From Flectonema sp. DT1601 (taxonomy: Eukaryota; Euglenozoa; Diplonemea; Diplonemida; Diplonemidae), in assembly GCA_964019425.1 (NCBI GenBank), contig OZ025782.1, positions 248,001-312,000 of the forward strand: a stretch of DNA of 64,000 bases, in the 5' to 3' direction. The notes under the pieces are model-generated. The model did not search any database. It was not told where the DNA came from and was given only the letters and a program-made list of their open reading frames with translations. Shown here one piece after another: positions 42,742 to 52,103 of the stretch (its first letter is position 1; every line of letters begins with the position of its first letter). A program made the translations under genes and the position numbers.

Positions 42742-43829
42742 AATTATGTTGTGTTCCCCCCAACCTGTTGTTTTGTCTATTATAAATAAACATCTTTGAT
42801 TAAGGTATTTAGTATCATATGTAAAGTAATCATCTGCATGATTGCTTTTTTCTCCCTTATTTTTTTTAAAATACCAATGCTTTAACTTGCATGGGGTGGG
42901 TGTGATAACTTATTATTTCCTTTACCTAATTTATTATCTGTTTATTTTTTTTTTTTTTTTTAAAAAAACTATTTTTTATTATTTTTTTTTTTTTTTTTTC
43001 CCTCTCGAAGCGGCATTCGTAAGGGTATAAGAATCCATCCGCATGACCTGATTTTTTTTTTAAAAAAAAAAAAAAAAAAGAAAAAACCAACCAACAGAAA
43101 AAAAGAAAGAAAAAAAAGGATGGGGATGGCAGTAAGCGAACCGCCGCTAACAGAATCTATTTTTTTTTTTTTTTTTTTTTTAAATTTGTCAGCCAAAAAA
43201 AAAAAAAAAAAAAAAAAAAAGAAAAAATAATAAAGTTAGAAACTCAATTTCAGTAAGAATCCAAAAAAAAAAGACTGCCAACAGCCCAGGAGGAAAAAAA
43301 AAAAGAGGAAAAAAAAGCGCGGGTAGAGAGAAAAGATCTAATAAAGAGCAAGAAATCAGAAGCCTTGAGTGATACTGCAGCCATTTCTTACGGTGGTCTT
43401 GTTTTTTTTTTTTTGGTTTTTTTCTCAAATGGGGGTGGAGAGCTAAACTACAGTCCCTCAGCGGAATAAGTAAACCCGTCATACACCCCTGCGATACCAA
43501 TTTAAATGGGATGACCAAAAAAAAAAAAAAGAAATAATCACGCTAACAGGGGGAATCGAAAAAAGGAAAAACAGCATGACAATCTTAAAAGCAATCAACT
43601 CGAAGCCGAACACTTGCCCAGCCACGACGGTTCTTACGACCGCATCTGGAAAATAAAAAAATTACAGCGCAAAAGCAATAAGGAAAACAAGGGGTGCAGG
43701 AGGGGATCTTCCTGTTACCAAAGTGAGCCTACCCACGAGAGTACTATAATAAGCTATAACTGATTACGGATCTACTGGTCAGATGACTTGTTTTTCCTGT
43801 TTGTTTTGTTTTGGTTGTGGTGTTGTATC
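42742..43829. other. Intergenic, homopolymer-rich
   Basis: A 1.1-kb stretch of A and T runs. Three short GC-richer islands occur (near 43010, 43125 and 43600-43650). The last reads on the minus strand as TTTTCCAG then ATGCGGTCGTAAG, an acceptor with a donor-like site eight bases on. No protein or RNA gene can be supported. Confidence 0.45.
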
Positions 43830-45536
43830 TTAGAAGGGTATTAGTCGTGGTACATACTTTCCGCCCTTCTTGCCTCCCTTCTTACCTCCCTTTCCCTTTC
43901 CTTTTCCCTTGGAACCCTTTCCAGTGTGCTCTTTGTTATCAGATTTTTCCTTCTTCTCCTCAGTCTTTACCGGCTTGGTTCTCCAGTCTTCGTACTTTTC
44001 GTCCATCTTGGCGGTGGCAAACCACTCCTTTCTCTTTACGAGTTTCTCGAGTGCGTCTGATGCCTCTACGATGGTGAGAGGGGTGTCAACTTTGAGGTCG
44101 TCGAAGGCGTGGAACTTATCAACCGTGTGCTGGATTGAAGAAGAAGCTGGTTTGTCATCCTTCTTTTCTTCTTCCTTCTTCGCTGTCTTTCCCTTTGCTG
44201 CTGGAGGTTGGTGCTTGGAAACAGGGGCGGCCTTAACTGGTTTCTTAAATTTCATAAAGTCATCAGAGTCGTCACCCTTTCCGATAACTTTACATGTTCC
44301 TTTAAGCTCCATCATCTTCTTCATGGCTTCTTCCATCTTCTCCTTGTCAGTCTTTTGCTTTTCAACTTCAGTTGAAGATTTCTTACCAAGAGTTCTCTCT
44401 AAGTAGTTGATAAGGTGATCGCATAGAGTTCTCTCGTCCTTCCATGGGTCTTGCTTTTTAATTTCAGCAACTTCGGCATCAATGACAGCCTTCTCTTCGT
44501 CACGTTTCTTCTGTCTTTCGAGCTTCTCGCGGTAGTCCTTGTCGGTTTCCTTGCGTCTTTCTTCAGCTTCCTGACGACGGACTTCGGCTTCTTCCTTGCG
44601 CTCGGCTTCCTTGGATTCCCATTCGACGAGGTCTTCTTCGTGTTGAACTTTGCGTTTCTTGTATGAGATCTTTCTCTGGACCATGTTACGCTGCTTTGTT
44701 GAGGATTCTAGGGAACGCTCAGCCTTCTTTAATTCCTGTTCACCACCGTTGGTAATGTCATCAAGTTCAGCCTTGAGTTTGTTAATCTCATTGTTGACAA
44801 CCTTCACTTCAGCTTTCTTCTCATCAGCAACTGAAGTAACCTTACTGACTTCACCCTTCTGCTTATTTATTTCATCAGATTTCTTAGCAAGAGCAATGTC
44901 GTACTTCTCCAATCCCTTAAGGTTCTTCTTGATCTGTTCAAGATTTCTAAGCTGAACCATAAACTGACGCTCTGACTTAGCAGAGAGTTTAGTAGTCGAT
45001 TCGTGGTCTTGCTCAACCTTCTTAATCGCCTTTACGACGTCTTCAGAGCTGTAGGTGATGTTTTGGGCTTCTTTCTTGCTCTGGAGTTCTTCTCTTATTT
45101 TCTTGTGTTCGCCGATGATTTCCTTCTTTCTGTCCTGAGCAGCGGTGACCTGGCTGGAGATTCCGTTGAACTCCTCAGAAAGAATCGCCTTCTCAGCAAC
45201 CTTCTCATCGATCTTCTCACGTACATCAGAGATTATCTTGTCTTTGGAATCGAAGTCGACATTGTCTTTTGCTTTCTTCAGACCTTCGACCTTTTCCTTC
45301 TTTGATTCGATGTCATCAGCGATCTTCTTCTCTTGTTCCTCTAACTCTTCTATGCTTTTAGATTCTTTTTCCATATCCTGATCAATATTGAACCATGGTC
45401 TTCTTGAACCTCCTCCTTTGTAACCACTCTTTCCACCTTTTCCTCCCTTCTTTCCACCCTTCTTACCCTTTCCGGTTCTCTCAGTCGTTGGCTTCTCCTC
45501 GGTGGAGGTAGGCTTCTGGTCAATCTCTTCAGACAT
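43830..45536 (-). CDS. BFR1-like coiled-coil mRNP protein
   Basis: A 568-residue intronless protein that matches the plan of yeast Bfr1: a Lys/Gly-rich start (GKGKKGGKKGGKGG), the SRRPWFNIDQDMEKE region, about 300 residues of charged coiled coil, and a Lys/Gly-rich end. Bfr1 associates with polysomes and mRNPs at the ER and nuclear envelope. PWFNID and the middle KKISYKKRKVQ-type basic patch fit the family, but long coiled coils make exact orthology uncertain. It lies next to SRP54, another factor of ER-directed translation, though the adjacency may be chance. The basic ends probably bind RNA. Confidence 0.75.
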   Translation of the reverse strand: MSEEIDQKPTSTEEKPTTERTGKGKKGGKKGGKGGKSGYKGGGSRRPWFNIDQDMEKESKSIEELEEQEKKIADDIESKKEKVEGLKKAKDNVDFDSKDKIISDVREKIDEKVAEKAILSEEFNGISSQVTAAQDRKKEIIGEHKKIREELQSKKEAQNITYSSEDVVKAIKKVEQDHESTTKLSAKSERQFMVQLRNLEQIKKNLKGLEKYDIALAKKSDEINKQKGEVSKVTSVADEKKAEVKVVNNEINKLKAELDDITNGGEQELKKAERSLESSTKQRNMVQRKISYKKRKVQHEEDLVEWESKEAERKEEAEVRRQEAEERRKETDKDYREKLERQKKRDEEKAVIDAEVAEIKKQDPWKDERTLCDHLINYLERTLGKKSSTEVEKQKTDKEKMEEAMKKMMELKGTCKVIGKGDDSDDFMKFKKPVKAAPVSKHQPPAAKGKTAKKEEEKKDDKPASSSIQHTVDKFHAFDDLKVDTPLTIVEASDALEKLVKRKEWFATAKMDEKYEDWRTKPVKTEEKKEKSDNKEHTGKGSKGKGKGKGGKKGGKKGGKYVPRLIPF

Positions 45537-45892
45537 ATGGGTTAATATATTTATATAAAGGTTTGATTACCTGGTGAGTCATTGAGATTTATAACTTATT
45601 CAAATATAACACTTTGATATGGAAAAAAATTATTTTCGCAGTTGGGCTCTACAATTGTTGTCATTGTCTGAAATTTCCTTCAAAAAAGAGAAAGAGGGGG
45701 GGAAAATGGAAAAATGAAGTGATAAAAATAGCCAATACAAACTACTACATAAAAAAACTGTGAGCAGTGTTACAGTTGTATGTGAGAGAAATATTAACGA
45801 CGTTGTACCCGCAGGGAACACTACAACAGAGTAGCGGGGATGGGTCAATAAAAATTGAACAAAACGACAGAGTAATAATTTTATAATAAATC
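45537..45892. other. Intergenic, no gene seen
   Basis: AT-rich spacer between BFR1-like and SRP54. Confidence 0.5.
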
Positions 45893-47561
45893 CTACTTCT
45901 TCTTCTTCTTTTTGTTCTTCTTTTTTGCTGTGGCAGTTTCAGGTGCGACTCCAGCACCTCCACCACCACCCAGCTGACTTGCCATTTGAGCCAAACCGCC
46001 TGCTCCTCCGGCTCCACCTAAAGCTGCTGCGAGAGCGCCTTGATCAGTATTAGCAAATTGCTGCATCATGTTTTGAAGACCTCCGACACCTCCTAGTTGT
46101 TGGATTACCTGTTTTAATTGTGTTGTTTTATTGTCTCGATTGGTCTTTTTTTTTTGATAGTAGGAAATAACATACTGAAGGGTCCAAGGCACGGGCTAGT
46201 TGTTGCATGCGCATGTTACCCTGTTTGCCTGTCAGTGCCGTTGGGTCTTCTAATTTTTTAAGATCCATCTTCTGTAAGTTTTTTACCATTCCTTCAAACT
46301 TGACATAAGCCATCATAAGCTCTCGTATTTCCATTGGGTTCCGACCAGAACCCATTCCTATGCGACGCTGTCTCTCTGGAGTCATAAGTTTTCTGACATT
46401 CGGATGGTCTAATTCTTTATTATTCATACTGTCCATTAAGACCATGAATATTTTCATTTTTTGTGAGCTGTGCTCTCCATCAACGTTTGCTTGTCTCATC
46501 CCCGGAAGCATGTCCATCAACTTCCCCACCGGACCCATCTTCATTATATTTTGAAGATGTCCGTAGAGGTCTCTGAAGGTGAATTCTCCTTCAGAAAATC
46601 TTTGATAAAGCTCGTCGTTGTGAGTGATGCCAGCATCTTTTATTTTATCAAGAAACCCAGCAATATCACCCATTCCTAGTAACTGTTGAAGAAAACCGTT
46701 CGGTTCAAAAGCAGTGAAATCGTCAAAACCTTCACCAGTTCCAATGAAAACGATTGGAGCGTTTGTAGCTGCGACAGCAGATAGAGCCCCACCTCCTTTT
46801 GCATGTCCATCAAGTTTAGTGATGATGACTGATCCAATATCGACTGTGTCTTTGAATGCCTTTGCCTGATCGTGAGCTGCTTGACCAATAGATGAATCCA
46901 TTATAAATATGATATCATCTGGAGTGACTGCTGCTCTTATTTGATCCATTTCATCGAAGAGTGCTGATTCTTGTTTGTGTCTTCCAGAAGTGTCTACTAT
47001 TATTATTTCACATCCCTCACTTTTCATCTTCTCAACTCCATCTCTTGCTATCACTGCTGGATCTGTTTCTGTTAGTGATCCATGAAATGGTACTTTCGCT
47101 TTTGCTGCGTTTTGTTTTAGCTGATCGTATGCTCCTGCTCTGAATGTGTCGGCGCATATGAGTCCAACTTTCCAATTTTTATTTTGATGCCAAAGAGCAT
47201 ATTTCGTGCAAGTTGTAGTTTTTCCAGATCCCTGAAGACCTACGAACATAATAATATTTGATTTTCCCCTTACAGGTTTGAACGGTTTCACTCCCGGATC
47301 TAAGAGACTCCTCAGCTCCTGAAAAACAACATTTTTAATAAATTTTTGTTTGCTGAACCCGGCAGGTATGTCGTCGAGTTTCAATTTTTCAGTCATTTTA
47401 TCCTTTAAGTATTTAACCAGTTTCACGTTTACGTCAGCGATGAGAAGGGCATTGCAGATATCACCAATGACTTTGGCAACCAGTTCATCATCTATTACAG
47501 CAGACTTACTAACAGAGACCAGAGCTTGGTTTATTTGATCTCCTAGCTCTGCGAGAACCAT
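45893..47561 (-). CDS. SRP54: Signal recognition particle 54-kDa subunit, two exons
   Basis: The GTPase that binds signal sequences and the SRP receptor for co-translational targeting to the ER. It has the N domain, the P-loop [10 protein letters not shown] (residues 108-117), [23 protein letters not shown], and the Met-rich M domain ([29 protein letters not shown]). The 67-nt intron (46109-46175; GTATGT donor, AATTAAAACAG acceptor) splits the M domain so that DPS joins [18 protein letters not shown]. Exons are 46176-47561 and 45893-46108, both whole codons, for 533 residues. The tail is Gly-rich and ends in a Lys/Asn run. A TTCCCCTATAG acceptor lies 12 bases upstream of the ATG. Confidence 0.97.
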
Positions 47562-47783
47562 CTTGTTAGATGTCTATAGGGGAATGTTAGTTTTAAAAAA
47601 AAAAAAAAAAACAACAGAACTTTCAACTTTATTAAACGAACTACTGAGAAAAATAATAAAAAAAAAATATATTTAAAAAAAAAAAAAAAAAGGAAACAAA
47701 GAGATCTCTCCCCTCCCATCCATGTGTAGTAAGTACTATGAAAATAAACTTCGCAAAACATAACTGCAAAAAGGGGGATTTGG

Positions 47784-48159
47784 TTAATCAGAGTCGTCAT
47801 CTTGTTGACCAAATCTGTCTAAGTCTTTCACAGCCTGTGATTTAAATGTTTTTTTTATAAAATAAATAATCTAAAACAAATCTTTGTATAAGATTCACAC
47901 AAACCTCGATATCTTCTTTACGGGACAACTCGTCTTGAGACTGAGCTGAAGAACGTCTTAATGGTGGTTGTTGTACTGATTGTATATTCTGAGATCTCTG
48001 TTGCGGAGCAGCTCCAACTGAAGGTTTCTGTCTGGCATTTATCGCTGCGACGTTTCCGTTGAGTCGATTTTCAAAATCAGCGATATCATCTTTACATTTT
48101 TCTGCTTCGTTTACGGAGTCGAATTCATATGTCTCGTTTAAAGAATTATTAGTGTCCAT
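47784..48159 (-). CDS. Small acidic protein of unknown function, two exons
   Basis: Exon 1 (47905-48159) begins MDTNNSLNETYEFDSVNEAEK. A 70-nt intron (GTTTGT donor, AATCACAG acceptor) leads to exon 2 (47784-47834), which ends AVKDLDRFGQQDDDSD and TAA. Both exons are whole codons, for 101 residues. A short helix-forming N-terminal half is followed by a Gln/Pro/Ser-rich segment and an acidic tail. I recognise no family. The splice is supported by matching phase and by donor and acceptor like those of the neighbours. It could be a small subunit of a larger complex. Confidence 0.65.
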
Positions 48160-48773
48160 TTATTGTTATTATTATTATTGTTGTTGTTGTTGTTGTTGTT
48201 TGTTTCTTTACGAAAAATGACTTATCCCCTACACAAGAAAAAAAAAAAAAAAAAAGGAAAGGAAAGGAAAGGAAATAATTTTTATTATTTATTATTGAAA
48301 TGATCTTTACAACGTTGTCGGAAACGAGTTGGATTCAATGAAAGTGAGGCGTCCCTTTTCATCATTTTTGATACTGCTGTCTTGTTTTGATAAAATATTA
48401 CGATAAGGAATTTTCGTTACCTTCTAATAATATTATCACCGTCTGTGTTATTTTAGATACAATGTAAATACCCACTATAAATATTTTTTTTTATAAAAAA
48501 AAAAAAAATAAAAAAAACACCTGAGAACAGGCCAGAAATACATTAGAGAGAAGGGTAATTTGATACTGCATTTTCAAGCTCAAAAGGAACAACAATTTCT
48601 CCGACAATCTTGACTGTCAGCAGAAGGGGAAAACTATTCAGATAAAAAAAAAAGCCTTTTTTATATTTTGTTGATCGGTAATTGCCGACGAACATAATAA
48701 ATAAAAAATCTGAAATAGTTTCTTCTCCGACTTCGTCGTCGGTGCAAAAAAGAAAAATAATAAATGAATAAAC
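48160..48773. other. Intergenic with GGAAA microsatellite
   Basis: A GTT-type run near 48176 and a GGAAA repeat near 48256 are present. No gene seen. Confidence 0.5.
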
Positions 48774-49898
48774 TCACTTCTTTTTCTTACCTCCCTTTTT
48801 ATTTCCCTTCTTTTTCTTTTCTGCATGTGCCTTCGTTTCTTGAATAATTTGTTCAAAGAGATCATTCTCCACTCTTTCATAAACATGAAAGACTTCAATT
48901 TTTTGTTTCGTTCGGAGCATTTCCAATAACATTGTGACTCCTGCTGGAACCATTGAGTTGAGGTTTAAATCAATTGAAGTGAGAGTGTCATTTGCTTCAA
49001 TCCCATCTCTCAACGATTCAATCGCGTCAAGGTGAATACCAAAACAATTATCAGATAAGTCGAGATGAACTAAAGTCATGTTTTTTGCCAATGCTTGGCT
49101 TATTGCTTGAACTCCCTTTGCTCCCAAATGATTACCTCTCAAATGCAGTTCTTTTATTGAGGATGCCCTTACTATGTTTCTGCCTATGTCTTCTCCTCCT
49201 CTCCATCCTATTCCACAATATTCTAATTTCAAAATTTCGAGTGTTGAGTTCCATTTAAGACCATCACCGAGAGCAATAACTCCGTCATCAGAGATGTCTC
49301 TGTTGTGAGATAAATTCAGGTATCGAAGGCTTTCATTTTGTGTCAGTGATCGACCTAAATAGCCACATCCCTTTGCTGTTATTCCATTCATTATTAGTTC
49401 TAAGTTTTGGAGGTTTGCTCCGTCAGGATGGTCAGTTTTGAGGAATTCATGGATAAGCATTGCACCGTCATCGCCGCTGCATTGGGTGGGTTCGACTTTG
49501 TCTTCTCTTCCCCAGCATCTCCATATGCATAGCATGCACATGTATTTCCAATTTGCTGGCCAATATTGAAAACTTTCAGTCACAGCACGTGTTCCCAAAT
49601 ACGATATACTCTCGTTAAATATAAGTGAAAAGTTTGGAGGAAAATCACCTCCCTTATCTCCCATTCGATATTCAAATCTTCTTTCATTAGTTTCAGGTTT
49701 CCAAGCATGAGTCTCTTTGTTTAATTTTTTAATAAACTTATCTACAGAGGGGACCCCATATCTCACACACAGCTGTTCATATTTTGCTCGATATCTGGGT
49801 ATTTCTTTATCAGGTGGGTTGGCCAGGATATTTGAGTCTTTTATTGCATTTTTTCCAGGCTTACCGAGACTTTTACCGCTACCAGCCTTCTTTGACAT
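48774..49898 (-). CDS. Leucine-rich repeat protein (ribonuclease-inhibitor type)
   Basis: A 374-residue intronless protein. After a basic N-terminus and a helical region (about 1-90), residues ~160-340 form RI-type leucine-rich repeats of ~28 residues (LRYLNLSHNRDISDDGVIALGDGL, LEILKLEYCGIGWRGGEDI, IKELHLRGNHLGAKGVQAI, LVHLDLSDNCFG). The C-terminus is a Lys-rich tail ending GNKKGGKKKK. Such proteins often act as scaffolds, and in flagellates many are axonemal; which applies here is unknown. The ATG is preceded by TTATTTCACAG 24 bases upstream. The 5' end is duplicated upstream (see 49861-50220). Confidence 0.85.
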   Translation of the reverse strand: MSKKAGSGKSLGKPGKNAIKDSNILANPPDKEIPRYRAKYEQLCVRYGVPSVDKFIKKLNKETHAWKPETNERRFEYRMGDKGGDFPPNFSLIFNESISYLGTRAVTESFQYWPANWKYMCMLCIWRCWGREDKVEPTQCSGDDGAMLIHEFLKTDHPDGANLQNLELIMNGITAKGCGYLGRSLTQNESLRYLNLSHNRDISDDGVIALGDGLKWNSTLEILKLEYCGIGWRGGEDIGRNIVRASSIKELHLRGNHLGAKGVQAISQALAKNMTLVHLDLSDNCFGIHLDAIESLRDGIEANDTLTSIDLNLNSMVPAGVTMLLEMLRTKQKIEVFHVYERVENDLFEQIIQETKAHAEKKKKGNKKGGKKKK

Positions 49899-50220
49899 TG
49901 TTGAGTTAGTCTTATTCAGACTCTGTGAAATAATTAAATAATAAGAACTTAACCAGCGGTAAGTTATCTTCTCTTCCTTTTACCTATACTATGATTAGTA
50001 GTAGTCAAATGACTCGATATAAAAACAGTTTTGTTAGGGTATCGAGACCTTTACCGCTACCAGCCTTCTTTGATATTGTTGAGTTAGTCTTATTCAGACT
50101 CTGTGAAATAATTGAATGATGGGAACCTGTTCAAGTGATATTTTTTTATTATTATGATAAGTAGCAGTCAAATGACTTGATATAAAAAAACAGTCAGCCT
50201 TCTTTGATATTGTTGAGTTA
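49861..50220 (-). repeat. Tandem decayed copies of the LRR gene's 5' end
   Basis: The leader and first ~12 codons of the LRR gene (49861-49935) recur at about 50044-50115 and in part at about 50195-50222, about 180 and 150 bp apart. In the extra copies the start codon reads ATA on the minus strand. The accompanying promoter-side sequence, with GTAGTCAAATGACT(C/T)GATATAAAAACAG, is repeated too. Confidence 0.8.
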
Positions 50221-50222
50221 TC

Positions 50223-51568
50223 CTGTCTTTCATTCTGCGTGTTCTGTTAGTTGTAAAAAAAAAAAAAAAAAAATTATTATTAATTTATGTAAAGTAGTCA
50301 ACTATCGTTAATCACAAAATACAAAAACAGTTAGTTTTTTTTTTTTTTTTTTAAATGTTTTAATTATTGAGTAAGTTGGGAATACGGTCTCTCGTTGGTT
50401 AATTTCTCTTCCCATTGACGAACAAAAAGTTTTTACAACAACAAAAAAAAAAAAAAAAAAAAAGGTAGGGAATTTTTTTTTTTTTTATATAATTTTGTGG
50501 TATTTCTCTGCCAAGCCTTGGAAGAAAAAAAGGAGCTGACCTCCAGACTAGAAGTGAAAAGAACTGTCGCATTCATTACGGATGCTCCCTCATATGCACA
50601 AAAATTATTTTCTACGGGAGAGAAAAAAAAAACAACAAGAAGAAATTTTAAAAAAAAAAAAAAAAGGAAAGGAAAGGAAAGGAAAGGAAAAAAATATGTG
50701 TAGTATTGCTCAACCAAATATATTTTAATGTTTGATATTACATTTTTTACAGTGATGCATCCCTCGGAAAGCACACAAACAAAAGAGAGCATAAAGGCAA
50801 GAAATAAGACTTACAGAAAAAGAACATTAGCAGGCGGAGAAAACATCATTCCGCGATTTGCGAGGAATATGAACAAAAGTTGTTAAGTTTTTTTTTTTAA
50901 AGGTTCTGATCTACGGCTACCTCTAATCAAAAAAAAATAAAAAATTTAAAAAAAAATTAAAGGGAAAAAAACAAGAGGAGTTTTTTTTTTTTTGCCAAGT
51001 CAGAAGAAGATGAAGGTGCGACAAAACAAACGGGTCAGCTGGACAGCAGGGATTGTTTTTCTCCTTTCGCCAGAAGACAGATCCTTCAGTAAACCGCGTC
51101 AACAATAATACGGCAAACTCTTCACTTTTTTTTTACTTTTTTTTAACTCACACCTTTGTTTTGTTTCGTGCGTAAAATCCTAATAAAGGAATAGGTTAGT
51201 TACGCTGCCACAATACCGAACAATGGGTTTTGTAGGTTTTTTTTTTGAAGGATGCAAGGTAGATACCAAAACAAGGTGAACTAAACACTAACTGCTACTA
51301 CCACACAAGGTAAGAGACAAAGGGAAAAAAAAAACAAAACGAAAACACAAAGTCGGAACGTTGGAATAGAATATTCCCCTTTTTTTTTTTTTTTTTTAAT
51401 AAGTATTCTGGTTTCACTACATTCAGCCAAATAGTGAAAGCCGAAAGTAAAGAGATTCTCTGCGGTAAACAAAAAAAAAAAAAAAAAAAAGAATCAGTAA
51501 TTGCATTAAAAATGGGCGTGCGTTAGATTTTCACCAAATAAAAAATTTTCATCAAACTCTACCCTCTT

Positions 51569-51602
<34 letters not shown>

Positions 51603-52103
51603 TAAAACAGACAACTAAATGAAAGTACCAAATTAGCTAAGAAAAAAAAACATTAACGCCACGTTTTTTGTTTTTTGTTTTTTGTTTTTTTTTTTTTCTA
51701 CCTTAGTCTACATACACTATGCCTCAACCACTTTATATATGTTCGACTGATGTGCTCTTTGTTTTTTTTATTTATGACTAATCCTACAGTGCGACAAGAA
51801 AAATGACTTCTGAGTCATACGACTCATTTCCTTTTATAATCAACCATTTTTGTTAAACAAAAAAAATATGTAATTGGGTGGCCAGTAAGGAGTCATTTTG
51901 TTGGCTTAAAAAAAAAAAAGTGGTCGTCACAAGAGAGAAAAAAAATGCTCATTAAAAAAAAAAAAAAAAGCAATAATTCTCTCATACGCAGGTAGATGAA
52001 AAAAAAAAAAAAAAAAAAATCACAACAATAAATAAATATAGCTCTTGTCGGCTTGAACACGTCAAAAAGAAAGTGTGAATCTGAATTCGCATACAGGGAA
52101 AAC
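50223..52103. other. Long intergenic region, no gene seen
   Basis: A/T homopolymers and a GGAAA microsatellite near 50667. A dispersed repeat at 51144-51237 is the inverted counterpart of 3712-3821. None of the frames has coding character. Confidence 0.5.
51144..51237. repeat. Dispersed repeat, inverted copy of 3712-3821
   Basis: The reverse complement of this stretch matches the array sequence containing ACCCATTGTTCGG and CCTTTATTAGGATTTT with small indels. It shows that the repeat exists outside the array. Confidence 0.7.

Noticed and set aside
43600-43660. Short frame reading CGRKNRRGWASVRLR on the minus strand, suggestive of a ribosomal protein end
   Set aside because: Only 19 codons are present after an acceptor-like site, no upstream exon fits, and no family matches. 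It is too little to call.
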